DNA of 64,000 nucleotides from Vibrio sp. 10N.286.49.B3 (GTDB lineage: Bacteria > Pseudomonadota > Gammaproteobacteria > Enterobacterales > Vibrionaceae): positions 186,001 to 250,000 of the forward strand of contig NZ_MCUV01000024.1 in the NCBI RefSeq assembly GCF_002873395.1, written 5' to 3'. Positions within the stretch are counted from its first letter, which is position 1; every line of letters starts with the position of its first letter. The position numbers and the translations under genes were made by a program. Below the pieces are notes generated by a model. It did no database searches. It saw only the letters and a program-made list of their open reading frames with translations, and was not told the DNA's origin. This document shows positions 27,798 to 36,864 of the stretch, one piece after another.

Positions 27798-29168
27798 TTA
27801 GAACTGTGCTTTAATCCAAACCATACGGTGGTCAGAGGAGATCTCTTTCTCATTACCCCAGTTGCCAACTCGCTCATCGTTAAACAGCATACGACCTTCT
27901 TCATAAGAAGCAGACCAGTAGACACCAGAATCAACGATATTTAGAGTTGCAGATGGCATTGCATAGTCAACAGCAAGCCCAAACGTAGACGTTACACGGT
28001 TTGGTAGTGGGTGAGATGATGCATTATCTGTTGCATCTTCAGCAGCACCGTAGCTGGTTGGGTATAGGTCACCATTCATTACAGCTTGGTTCAGTAGTGG
28101 ATCGTTATGCAGTTCTTGCATTACTTCTGTGATACCGTCGCCATCAAGTGGATCTAAGTTAAGATCACCCATAATGACAAAGTTTGAGTCAGTTGCTAGA
28201 CCGCCAGTTTTACCTGCATCATCATAGATGAACTCTTTACCTTGTACATATTGGTGCCAGAACTCAACTTCAGCGGCGTTCTGTTCTTTGTTTTTACCAA
28301 GGTCAAATACAGGTGGTGTCGGGTGAGACATTAATAAATGTACGACTTCGTTGCCATTTTGAGTTGGGATAATAATAGGTGCATCAACGTGGTTTTTTGA
28401 AGATAGACGAATTTCTTCCCAATTTTTAGCAGTATACCACTCATCGCCACAAGCCATACCATCAGGAATTTGTAGTGAGCCATCACAAACAGTAATGGTT
28501 GGATTAGTCGAACCTTCTAGATCTTTCCACTTAAATTCTTGGAATGTACGAGTGTTCGCAGAATCAATTTCATATTTTGACGCCAGTGCGAAAGCGTATT
28601 GACCGTGATAAAAGCCAAAGCCCCATGCATCGTCAGGCAGTGCAATTTCACCATCTCTATTTAGGTCAAGATCACTTAGTAAGCCTGTATTGGTTGAGTA
28701 AGACTCAAAGTAAGGGTATTGAATTGGCTCTAAGTTCGCTTCACCGTTTGCGCCATCAATACTTTGTGATACCGATAAATAGTTATCTTGAAAGCCTTTT
28801 AGGGCCTCTTTATCTTCACCAGTACCGTCGTTATTGAATTCAGCCATCATTAGAACATCAGGGCGGTTCTTTTGAAGAATTGCCGCTACATTACGAATTT
28901 GAATGATTTTTTCAGCTAATTCAGTATCACTGTCACTAAGCTCAATACTGTCATCTAAATAAGCCGTTACTAACTCAGTTTGCTCTTCTGGTGCAACTTG
29001 CATCTCTGCAACTAAAGCTTCAAAGGTAAAACGATCAAAAGAAAGATTATAAGTAGCGATCTTTACCTCTGTTGGTTGAACTTCTACATATTCTGTATCG
29101 GTTGTATTACAACCAGCTAAAAGTGCAGAACTGATCAGTAGAGCTAGAGGAGTTTTAAAAGATTTCAT
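27798..29168 (-). CDS. Endonuclease/exonuclease/phosphatase-family lipoprotein
   Basis: The ATG at 29168 gives MKSFKTPLALLISSALLAGC, a lipoprotein signal with the acylated Cys at residue 20; the mature form is about 436 residues. All catalytic landmarks of the EEP superfamily are present: ATYNLSFDRF, LMMAEFNND (metal-binding Glu), LLMSHPTP, MGDLNLDPLDGDG (D-x-N) and the terminal SDHRMVW. Members cleave phosphodiesters in DNA, nucleotides, phosphoinositides or sphingomyelin; the substrate here is unknown. As an envelope lipoprotein it may help take phosphate or carbon from extracellular nucleic acid, together with the adjacent metallophosphoesterase. A CRP-like site lies about 60 bp upstream. 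Confidence 0.87.
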   Translation of the reverse strand: MKSFKTPLALLISSALLAGCNTTDTEYVEVQPTEVKIATYNLSFDRFTFEALVAEMQVAPEEQTELVTAYLDDSIELSDSDTELAEKIIQIRNVAAILQKNRPDVLMMAEFNNDGTGEDKEALKGFQDNYLSVSQSIDGANGEANLEPIQYPYFESYSTNTGLLSDLDLNRDGEIALPDDAWGFGFYHGQYAFALASKYEIDSANTRTFQEFKWKDLEGSTNPTITVCDGSLQIPDGMACGDEWYTAKNWEEIRLSSKNHVDAPIIIPTQNGNEVVHLLMSHPTPPVFDLGKNKEQNAAEVEFWHQYVQGKEFIYDDAGKTGGLATDSNFVIMGDLNLDPLDGDGITEVMQELHNDPLLNQAVMNGDLYPTSYGAAEDATDNASSHPLPNRVTSTFGLAVDYAMPSATLNIVDSGVYWSASYEEGRMLFNDERVGNWGNEKEISSDHRMVWIKAQF

Positions 29169-29229
29169 AACGTTAACGCATCCTTGATTAAATTCGCGCA
29201 AATCATAGTGTTATAACGAAATAATAAAA

Positions 29230-29243
29230 GTGATCTAGATCAC
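29230..29243. promoter_or_regulatory. CRP-like binding site
   Basis: GTGATCTAGATCAC is a perfect GTGA-N6-TCAC palindrome, the core of the CRP consensus. It is centred about 68 bp before the EEP lipoprotein start and 220 bp before recX. Catabolite control of the lipoprotein gene is plausible. Confidence 0.6.
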
Positions 29244-29457
29244 GTAAACGATTGCATAATCTTACTGTTACATGAAATTTTTGTGATGTAGGGTGTTTTG
29301 TGGCTTTTTACTTGTTTGTAAATCAATCAAATATATGTGACTGTAATGATTGTGATTGTTTAATAATGAAGAGTGATTATTACAAGCGCTTAATAAATTT
29401 ATATAATTAAGATGAAATGCGATATTGATAAATCACAAATTAAAGTGAAGGTGAGAT

Positions 29458-30267
29458 TTGTATACGGACAAAAACAAAATCAAAAAAGCGACCAGTATCG
29501 ATAATGTCATGAACTCTGCAATGTGGCATCTAGGTCAACGAGATCTCACCGAAAGTGAATTACTGATAAAGCTGCGTGCCAAGACAGATAACGAGGCGTG
29601 GATTGCTGAAGTATTAGAAAAATTACGTGGTTTTGGCTATCTAAAGAGTGACAGTGAGTTTGCAACAAGATTTGCTGAACGAGCATTCTCGAGTGACTAT
29701 GGTTCTGGATACATTTTAGAAAAATTAAAGAAGAAAGGACTGAATGATACCTTGATACGTGACTCACTCAATAAGGTAAAGCATGAATTGTACATTGACG
29801 AACAATCGATGCTGATCCGCTATATCAACGAAACTTATCAGAGTTTTACTATGAGCAAGGAGAAGCTGATTGCGACGTTGCAAAAAAGAGGTTTTAGTTA
29901 CTCTGAAATTAATGCCGCGATTAGTCAACACACTTGCTGCGATGAACTTCAGTCTAAATTGGAAATTAAAGCAGCGAAAGCCGATCTCGAAAAAGAAGTG
30001 TTGAAATACGTGCGTAAAGGCAAAGGAATGACGGTTATCCGCCAAGAACTGCGTCAGCGTAAAATTGATATCACTGATCTTGATGCTTTAGTCGAGAAGC
30101 TCATTAATGCTGAAGAGATTGATTTTTATTCCGCCTGTTTAGCGCAACTAGAAAAAAAACCATACGATCTAAAAGTTCACAAAGAGCGCAGTAAAGCTTA
30201 TGCGATGCTAAGTCGTAAAGGCTACTCATCGGATGAAATTAATTTTGCTTTGAGTGAGTTGGAATAA
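29458..30267 (+). CDS. RecX-family protein, long form
   Basis: A 269-residue protein made of repeated three-helix units like RecX, the modulator that blocks RecA filament growth. Typical stretches are AMWHLGQRDLTESELLIKLRAK, VLEKLRGFGYLKSDSEFATRF and GSGYILEKLKKKGLND. It is about 100 residues longer than E. coli RecX, with extra helical repeats at the C-terminus (about 175-269). It is not next to recA. The start is a TTG at 29458, with GAAGG six bases before it. Whether it acts on RecA or is a specialised paralogue cannot be decided here. No LexA box was found upstream. Confidence 0.8.
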   Translation: MYTDKNKIKKATSIDNVMNSAMWHLGQRDLTESELLIKLRAKTDNEAWIAEVLEKLRGFGYLKSDSEFATRFAERAFSSDYGSGYILEKLKKKGLNDTLIRDSLNKVKHELYIDEQSMLIRYINETYQSFTMSKEKLIATLQKRGFSYSEINAAISQHTCCDELQSKLEIKAAKADLEKEVLKYVRKGKGMTVIRQELRQRKIDITDLDALVEKLINAEEIDFYSACLAQLEKKPYDLKVHKERSKAYAMLSRKGYSSDEINFALSELE

Positions 30268-30296
30268 TAATCGTTTTGTCATCAGCAAATACACCG

Positions 30297-30316
30297 TTCT
30301 TAACCCCTTCTTAACC
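30297..30316 (+). promoter_or_regulatory. PmrA/QseB-type tandem response-regulator box
   Basis: TTCTTAACC occurs twice with an exact 11-bp period, giving CTTAA-N6-CTTAA. This is the classic PmrA/QseB box, 47 bp upstream of the efflux operon start. The operon ends with its own OmpR-family regulator, which probably binds here. Confidence 0.75.
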
Positions 30317-30362
30317 GCACCACTGTTACTTTGTCGCCAACATTGTTTGAGGCAGAGTAACT

Positions 30363-31763
30363 ATGACATTTCGATATTCCATTCTTTCTTTAGTGCTTAC
30401 CGGCCTTATGGGGTGCGCGAGTCAATCAGAACTTAATATGATTGAAAGCGCAGAGAATAGTGGCGTACAAACCAATCAGCAACTGATCGAGCAATTAATT
30501 GCCCAGCACCAGTTAAACGATAAGACAACACGTCAAGCCACTTCTTTAATACCGCCTGTTCGCTTGACTGATTTAGTATCTATTTCAGAGCTCAATCAAT
30601 ATCTTGACCTGGCTTTAGCCAATAGCCCGACCATTCAACAAAGTCTGTTGGCTTTAAAAGTCGCCTACGCTCAGCAAGGGGTAACCCGTTCTGATGGTCT
30701 GCCAACGGTGGAGGCAGGATTGTCTGCAGAAACGAACAAAGATAATAGTGAAAGCTATAGCGCTGATCTTACTGTGAGTTGGGAGCTAGATTTGTGGCAA
30801 AAGATAGCGGATAGCAGTGCAGCAGCAGAAAAAGACATTGCGATTTCCTATGCCAATTATCAAGGTACGAAAGATCTGATTGCTGCTAATACAATGCGAG
30901 CATGGTTAAGCATTAGTTTACATCAGCAGTTACTTGACATTGAGCAGCGTCGATTAGTCATTCTACAAAATAATGAAGCTTTGGTGCTTGAGCGTTATCA
31001 AGCCGGCTTAGGCAGTCTAGAAGATTTAGATAATGCCAAATCCACGACTGCGACCACGCAAGCAACCGTTGCTGCCTATCAAGAAAATGTTGCACAAAGC
31101 CAGCGAAGCTTAACCCTACTGACAGGGCAGTGGCAGCAAGATGCACAATTGCCTAGTGTTTCAATGACCTTCCCAGAAGTGCTTAACCCGTTAGATGGTT
31201 TGGCAGAACAAAACTTACAAGGCCGACCTGATTTACAGCAAGCATTTTATAGTATTGAAGCCGAATCACTGCGAACGGATGCAGCTTACAAAGCTATGTT
31301 GCCATCCATAAGCTTATCGGCAAGCTTGCAAGATATAGCAGAAACACCGAGCGAAGCACTTTTTACCAACCCACTATGGAGTGTTCTTGGCAGTTTATCG
31401 GCACCACTATTCCAAGGTGGAAAATTGAAATCACAAGCTGAAATAGCCGAACTGACCATGGCACAAAGCTATTGGCTTTATCAAGAAACGCTCCTTAATG
31501 CGGTCAACGAAGTCGAGAACGCAGCAGGGCAGGAGTATGCCTTAGATAAACAGCAGCAACACTTAATCACAGCGATCAAAAGTGCTAAGCGCAGTTTTGT
31601 CAGTTATGAGCAAAAGTACCGACAAGGATTGGTCGATATTTTTGACCTCTTAACCGTGCAGCAGCAAGTGTATGATCTTGAAGCTCAATTAACCAATACC
31701 ACTTACCAAAGACTGATTAACCGAATTGATTTAGGCCTCGCGCTTGGCTTAGGAGTATCTTAA
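30363..31763 (+). CDS. Outer membrane efflux factor, TolC/NodT-type lipoprotein
   Basis: A 466-residue protein with a lipoprotein signal (SLVLTGLMGC, Cys at residue 18). It has the two-repeat helical layout of outer-membrane factors, for example LDLALANSPTIQQSLLALKVAYAQQG, LTVSWELDLWQK and the second-repeat counterpart near residues 320-450. It forms the outer-membrane exit duct of a tripartite pump. It is the first gene of the operon OMF-adaptor-RND-regulator-kinase, and its stop codon overlaps the next start by one base (TAATG). Confidence 0.93.
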   Translation: MTFRYSILSLVLTGLMGCASQSELNMIESAENSGVQTNQQLIEQLIAQHQLNDKTTRQATSLIPPVRLTDLVSISELNQYLDLALANSPTIQQSLLALKVAYAQQGVTRSDGLPTVEAGLSAETNKDNSESYSADLTVSWELDLWQKIADSSAAAEKDIAISYANYQGTKDLIAANTMRAWLSISLHQQLLDIEQRRLVILQNNEALVLERYQAGLGSLEDLDNAKSTTATTQATVAAYQENVAQSQRSLTLLTGQWQQDAQLPSVSMTFPEVLNPLDGLAEQNLQGRPDLQQAFYSIEAESLRTDAAYKAMLPSISLSASLQDIAETPSEALFTNPLWSVLGSLSAPLFQGGKLKSQAEIAELTMAQSYWLYQETLLNAVNEVENAAGQEYALDKQQQHLITAIKSAKRSFVSYEQKYRQGLVDIFDLLTVQQQVYDLEAQLTNTTYQRLINRIDLGLALGLGVS

Positions 31764-32956
31764 TGAAAAAGAATATTATTACACTAGCAATTACCTTAGC
31801 CGCCGCGGGTTCTATATTTATGGCTGTGGGTTACAACGGATTGCAAATTGCCCATGCTGGTGATGAGTCTAATAAAAACGCCCCAGTCGTTACTCCAACG
31901 GTTGAGCACATCGCACCAAATAAAGCGCAGATTTTGCCCGCTCAACGAGTTGCCATTCAAGTGACTCAAGCTGCGAACTACCATGCTCAAGTGGAGGGTT
32001 ATGGTGAAACTAAGGCACACTATGAACTTGATTTTACCAGTGAAGTCAGCGGTCGAGTGATGTCGTTACATTCAGCGTTTGCCGAAGGGAATATTATTCA
32101 GCAAGGGGATGTCATCGCTGAACTGGATAATACCACTTATCAACAAGCGGTTACCCAAGCGCAAGCTGATGTGGCAACTGCACGCTTAGCGTATCTAGAA
32201 GAGCAGCGAGAAGGAGAGCAAGCGAAGTCTGAATGGCAACGTTCGGGTTTGAGTGGAGAGCCGAGTTCGCCATTGGTTTTACGAGAGCCACAACTAGCGA
32301 ATGCCAAAGCCAATTTAAGTAATGCACAGCAAACCTTGATCAAAGCAGAGAAAGATCTGGCAGATACGAAATTACGTGCCCCTTTTGATGCTTTAGTGGT
32401 TAGCCGTAGTGTTCAGCCCGGAAGTTACCTGCAAGCTGGTGGGGCAATTGCAACCTTATACAGCATTGACCAAGTCGAAATTGCAATTCCACTGTCCGAT
32501 CAGCAATGGAGCAACTTACCGCAATGGAATGACAGCAGTGATTGGCAAGTGGCGTTAACCAATAGTGCTGGTGATCAGAATTGGATTGGGCAGGTTGATC
32601 GCACCTATCAACATGTCACACAAAGTAGCCGCCAGCGTTCATTGGTCGTTGTGGTTGAGAAGCCATTAGAGCAAGCAGCCCCCCTTTATCCTGGGACTTT
32701 TGTTCAAGCGTCGCTACAAGGAAAAGAGTTAGAAAACTTATGGGAAATACCGGCATCTGCTTTATCTCAACAGGGCGAAGTCTGGACAGTTGACAGTAAT
32801 AATGAGCTGCAAAAATCCTCTGCAACGGTTCAATTTAAAAATAATGGCAGTCTTTTTATTCGTCCTACAGCAGAGAATGACAAGGTGCAAGTGGTGAAAA
32901 GACCATTAAGTACATTCCTAGCTGGGATGAAAGCGACACCGGTAGAGGAAGATTAA
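31763..32956 (+). CDS. RND efflux periplasmic adaptor (membrane fusion protein)
   Basis: A 397-residue adaptor with one N-terminal membrane anchor (TLAITLAAAGSIFMAVGYNGL). It has a lipoyl/barrel-sandwich part (GRVMSLHSAFAEGNIIQQGDVIAELD), a coiled-coil hairpin and a second barrel half (DTKLRAPFDALVVSRSVQPGSYL). It links the RND pump to the outer-membrane factor in the periplasm. It is coupled to both neighbours: a 1-base overlap upstream and a 1-bp gap downstream. Confidence 0.95.
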   Translation: MKKNIITLAITLAAAGSIFMAVGYNGLQIAHAGDESNKNAPVVTPTVEHIAPNKAQILPAQRVAIQVTQAANYHAQVEGYGETKAHYELDFTSEVSGRVMSLHSAFAEGNIIQQGDVIAELDNTTYQQAVTQAQADVATARLAYLEEQREGEQAKSEWQRSGLSGEPSSPLVLREPQLANAKANLSNAQQTLIKAEKDLADTKLRAPFDALVVSRSVQPGSYLQAGGAIATLYSIDQVEIAIPLSDQQWSNLPQWNDSSDWQVALTNSAGDQNWIGQVDRTYQHVTQSSRQRSLVVVVEKPLEQAAPLYPGTFVQASLQGKELENLWEIPASALSQQGEVWTVDSNNELQKSSATVQFKNNGSLFIRPTAENDKVQVVKRPLSTFLAGMKATPVEED

Positions 32957-32957
32957 A

Positions 32958-35900
32958 ATGAGCCATACAAAGAGTAAACATACTGGTGTGATAGCTTGGT
33001 TCGCCAATAACTCCGTTGCTGCTAACTTGCTCATGGTTGGTATGATTGTCGTTGGCTTATTATCGGTAAACTCACTGCGTAAAGAGGCTTTTCCTAGCTT
33101 TGAACCCGATGTGGTTACCGTTTCTGTCAATTATGATAGTGGCGATCCGATACAGGCAGAAGAGGGGATCTCTATCAAGATAGAGGATGCGCTCGAGACA
33201 GTACCAGGCATTAAACGCATCACATCGACATCCAGCTCATCAGGTAGCCATGTATCGATTGAAAAAGAGACGAATTACTCACTGGATGCGCTGCTTAATG
33301 ATGTAAAAACAAAAGTCGATGCGATTAATAATTTGCCGACACAAGCAGATAAACCGGTCATCGATAAAGCACGTATGCAAGATCATGCGTTATGGGTTCA
33401 GTTGTACGGTGATGCCGATCGTCATACTTTACAAAACCTTGCTGAACAATTGAAATCGGACCTACTGGCTAAAGATGCAATTCATGATCTTGAAATCAAA
33501 GCCAAAATCGATCCTATGGTTTCCGTTGAAGTTAATGAAGCCAAACTGCAAGCTTATGGGTTAACACTTTCTGATATCTCAAGCGTCATTAATGCAGAGT
33601 CATCAACCAATATTGCCACAAGCTTACGTAATGGTGAAAAAACAGTCTGGCTTAAAGTATCAGAGCAAGCTTATGAAATTGAAGACTTCAAAGCGATTGT
33701 TGTGTTAACAGATGGCACTGGTAGCCAAATTACATTAGGTGATATTGCTAACGTTGAAGATGGTTTTGCTGAAGATACATTCAGCCTATCTCGCTATAAC
33801 CAACAAAGTGCGATGGGCATTCAAATCTTGATGGATGAGAACAGCGATGTTGTGCAAATTGTCGATCAAGCCCAACAAGTGGTGGAGCAGTGGCGCGACT
33901 CAAATCTTCTACCAAGCAATATTGAATTAGAAACGTGGTATGACCAAAGTACGCTAATTAAAGATCGTTTAAATCTAATTGTTAAGAATGCTGTAACAGG
34001 CATTGCACTGGTCTTCATTGTTTTAGCACTATTTTTAAATATTCGCGTTGCATTTTGGGTTGCTGCGAGCTTGCCATTTGTTTTCTGCGGTACGTTATTT
34101 TTCATGACCGATTCCTTTTTAGGGCTAACGATCAATGAAATGACAACCTTTGGCTTCATCATGGCATTGGGTATCGTGGTGGATGATGCGGTTGTGGTGG
34201 GGGAAAGTATTTACTCAACCAGACGTAAACAAGGCGACACAATAGATAGTACGATTAAAGGCACACATAAAGTTGCAGCACCCACCATATTTGGTGTGTT
34301 GACGACCGTCGTGGCTTTCCTTTCTATTGCCAGTATTGATGGCAAAATGGGGCAGGTTTACGCACAATTTGCCGCGGTTGTTGCCGTTTGCTTGCTGTTA
34401 TCTTTGGTTGAATCTAAGTTAATTTTACCTTCTCACCTTGCGCACGTTAATACGCAAAGAAGTGAGAAAAAAGGCATTTGGGCATACATACAGCAAGGCG
34501 CAGATAATGGCTTAGAGTGGTTTAATCAACGCGTCTATACCAAGGTAATAGAGCAAGCTCTGAAATTTCGCTACGCTGTCGTGATGTTATTTGTCTCGTT
34601 ATTTATTTTAGTGGTAGGTATGCCAATGACGGGGGCGGTACGTGTCGGTTTCTTCCCAGAAATTGTCGGTGATACCGTTGTGGCTGATATTCGTATGTAT
34701 AACGATACCAGCTTTGGTCAAACGCAAACGAACTTATTAGATCTTGAATCTTATGCTGTTCAAGTCGATGAGCAACTACGAGAAAAATACCAGGTTGATG
34801 GTGACTCTTTGATCTCTAGCATTCAAGTTATTGCTGATGAAGATAAATCAGGTTCATTGACCATTGAGCTAACGAATGACACCGCCTACAGTTCCAAAGA
34901 GTTTGCTGACTCATTACGAACGCTTGCTAGTAATATGGAAGGGGTTAAAAAACTCAAAGTGCTTTCATCGAAAGAGATGATGGATAACTTTAAGGTTGAA
35001 CTGAAATCAAGTGATACACAAACGCTTGAACAGGCTGGTAATGGCTTAAAAGCGCAATTGCAAACCATTGAGGGTGTGAGTGGTATTGATGACAACCTTG
35101 ATCTTGGTGAACCACAATATCGCTTTGAGTTGACCAGTCAAGGGCGCGCTCTGGGTATGGATACCGCTTTACTTTCAGAGCAGGTATTGCAGTCTTTTGG
35201 TGGTGATATAGTGCAGCGTTTTCAACGTGGCAAAGATGAAGTGAAGGTGCGAGTTCGTTACCCAGAAAGTGATCGCCAAACTTTAGCGGATATTAAGCAA
35301 TCAAGCGTTAGAACCTCAGATGGAACCGTTGTATCGTTAAGCTCGGTGGCCAAGGTCTATTCTGACTATCAACAATCGGAAATCACCCGAATCGACAGTT
35401 TAAGAGCGGTTTATATTACGGCATCGGTTGATAAAACAATGATTGCATCCAATGAGTTGGTCGCGCAGTTAGAGAGGGAGTTTATTCCGCAATTGCTTGA
35501 GGATTATCCGAGCCTGAAAGTTGATTTCGCTGGTGAAGCCGAGCAGCAAAAAGAGTCAACCGATTCCATGGAGTCGACATTTGCACTTGCGCTTATTCTG
35601 ATCTTTGCTTTATTAGCAATACCGTTAAAATCTTATATTCAGCCTTTGATTATTATGACCGCGATTCCTTTTGGTATTGTTGGTGCGATTTTAGGTCACT
35701 GGTGGAATGATTTAACGATTAGTATTTTATCGCTAAACGGAATCCTTGCATTAAGTGGTGTCGTTGTGAATGACAGTTTGCTGCTAGTGTCGCGCTTTAA
35801 TGAATTGGTACGCAATAGAAAAATGGATGTAAAAGAGGCGATTATTGATGCTTGTACTGGTCGCTTACGTGCCGTATTGCTGACATCGATTACGACTTTT

Positions 35901-36143
35901 GCTGGCTTAGCGCCTTTACTTAGTGAAACCTCAATGCAGGCTCAATTTTTAATTCCAGCAGCAGCGGCATTAGGTTACGGTATTTTGTTTGCAACCGTCA
36001 TCACATTGATTTTAACGCCGTCATTATTATTGATTCAATGTGAGATTCAGCAAGGATTAGCTTCACTGAAACATCGCTTATTATCAAGCAAGACAGCAGA
36101 GCAGAAAATGATCGAAGATCTGGCAACATCGTCTTCAATCTAA
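32958..36143 (+). CDS. RND-family efflux permease, AcrB-like
   Basis: A 1061-residue inner-membrane pump of normal length with twelve membrane segments and two large periplasmic loops. The proton-relay aspartates are D409 and D410 in ALGIVVDDAVVVGES. The second half ends with the usual SITTFAGLAPLL and AALGYGILFATVITL blocks. It exports drugs, bile salts or metabolites driven by protons. Substrate cannot be read from sequence. Regulation by the two-component system encoded directly downstream is likely, through the tandem box upstream of the operon. Confidence 0.96.
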   Translation: MSHTKSKHTGVIAWFANNSVAANLLMVGMIVVGLLSVNSLRKEAFPSFEPDVVTVSVNYDSGDPIQAEEGISIKIEDALETVPGIKRITSTSSSSGSHVSIEKETNYSLDALLNDVKTKVDAINNLPTQADKPVIDKARMQDHALWVQLYGDADRHTLQNLAEQLKSDLLAKDAIHDLEIKAKIDPMVSVEVNEAKLQAYGLTLSDISSVINAESSTNIATSLRNGEKTVWLKVSEQAYEIEDFKAIVVLTDGTGSQITLGDIANVEDGFAEDTFSLSRYNQQSAMGIQILMDENSDVVQIVDQAQQVVEQWRDSNLLPSNIELETWYDQSTLIKDRLNLIVKNAVTGIALVFIVLALFLNIRVAFWVAASLPFVFCGTLFFMTDSFLGLTINEMTTFGFIMALGIVVDDAVVVGESIYSTRRKQGDTIDSTIKGTHKVAAPTIFGVLTTVVAFLSIASIDGKMGQVYAQFAAVVAVCLLLSLVESKLILPSHLAHVNTQRSEKKGIWAYIQQGADNGLEWFNQRVYTKVIEQALKFRYAVVMLFVSLFILVVGMPMTGAVRVGFFPEIVGDTVVADIRMYNDTSFGQTQTNLLDLESYAVQVDEQLREKYQVDGDSLISSIQVIADEDKSGSLTIELTNDTAYSSKEFADSLRTLASNMEGVKKLKVLSSKEMMDNFKVELKSSDTQTLEQAGNGLKAQLQTIEGVSGIDDNLDLGEPQYRFELTSQGRALGMDTALLSEQVLQSFGGDIVQRFQRGKDEVKVRVRYPESDRQTLADIKQSSVRTSDGTVVSLSSVAKVYSDYQQSEITRIDSLRAVYITASVDKTMIASNELVAQLEREFIPQLLEDYPSLKVDFAGEAEQQKESTDSMESTFALALILIFALLAIPLKSYIQPLIIMTAIPFGIVGAILGHWWNDLTISILSLNGILALSGVVVNDSLLLVSRFNELVRNRKMDVKEAIIDACTGRLRAVLLTSITTFAGLAPLLSETSMQAQFLIPAAAALGYGILFATVITLILTPSLLLIQCEIQQGLASLKHRLLSSKTAEQKMIEDLATSSSI

Positions 36144-36183
36144 GAGAAATAATCATTTAGCCATTAACCCAGAGGTAATTATC

Positions 36184-36861
36184 ATGGAAGCGCTGCAACT
36201 ATTATTAGTCGAAGATGATATTGATTTAGCAACCGCGGTGATTGATTACCTCTCACTTGAGGGAATAGAGTGCGACCATGCAATGAATGGTGTGTCGGGG
36301 TTATCTTTGATAGAGCAAAATGCTTATCATGCCGTGATTTTAGATTTGAATTTGCCGAAGATGAGTGGCTTAGACGTTTGCGCTAAATTAAGGGAGCAAG
36401 GGATTGACGTTCCTATCTTAATGCTCACAGCCAGAGATACACTAGAGGATAAACTGGCCGGTTTTGCGAAAGGGGCGGATGATTACTTGATTAAACCTTT
36501 TGCCATGGAAGAGTTGATAGTTAGGGTCCAAGTGTTGTCACGTCGTCGCAGTGGGCAAGTAACGACATTGGTAATTAGTGATCTAGAGTTGGATCTTGTT
36601 GCTCAACAAGTGAGTCGTGAAGGGCAAGAGTTAAAACTATCACCGATTGGGATGAAGATATTAGAAACCTTAATGCGAGCTAGTCCCAATATTGTATCAA
36701 GGGATAAATTGATCCAAAGTGTTTGGGGCAGTGAGCAACCAGATAGCAATAGTTTAAAAGTACACATGTTTAACTTACGCAAGATTCTTGATAGCGGTTT
36801 CGATGATAAGTTAGTGCATACCATTACTGGGCGTGGCTTCGTTTTAAAAAGTGGGGCTTAG
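36184..36861 (+). CDS. OmpR-family response regulator
   Basis: A 225-residue regulator with a receiver domain (acidic pocket D11/D12, phospho-acceptor D54 in VILDLNLPKMSG, K104 in DDYLIKPF). A winged-helix output domain with VSRDKLIQSVWG and SNSLKVHMFNLRKIL follows. It sits 40 bp after the RND gene and 3 bp before its kinase. The recognition helix resembles the PmrA/QseB/CusR group, matching the CTTAA-N6-CTTAA box at the operon promoter. Confidence 0.95.
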   Translation: MEALQLLLVEDDIDLATAVIDYLSLEGIECDHAMNGVSGLSLIEQNAYHAVILDLNLPKMSGLDVCAKLREQGIDVPILMLTARDTLEDKLAGFAKGADDYLIKPFAMEELIVRVQVLSRRRSGQVTTLVISDLELDLVAQQVSREGQELKLSPIGMKILETLMRASPNIVSRDKLIQSVWGSEQPDSNSLKVHMFNLRKILDSGFDDKLVHTITGRGFVLKSGA

Positions 36862-36864
36862 AGG

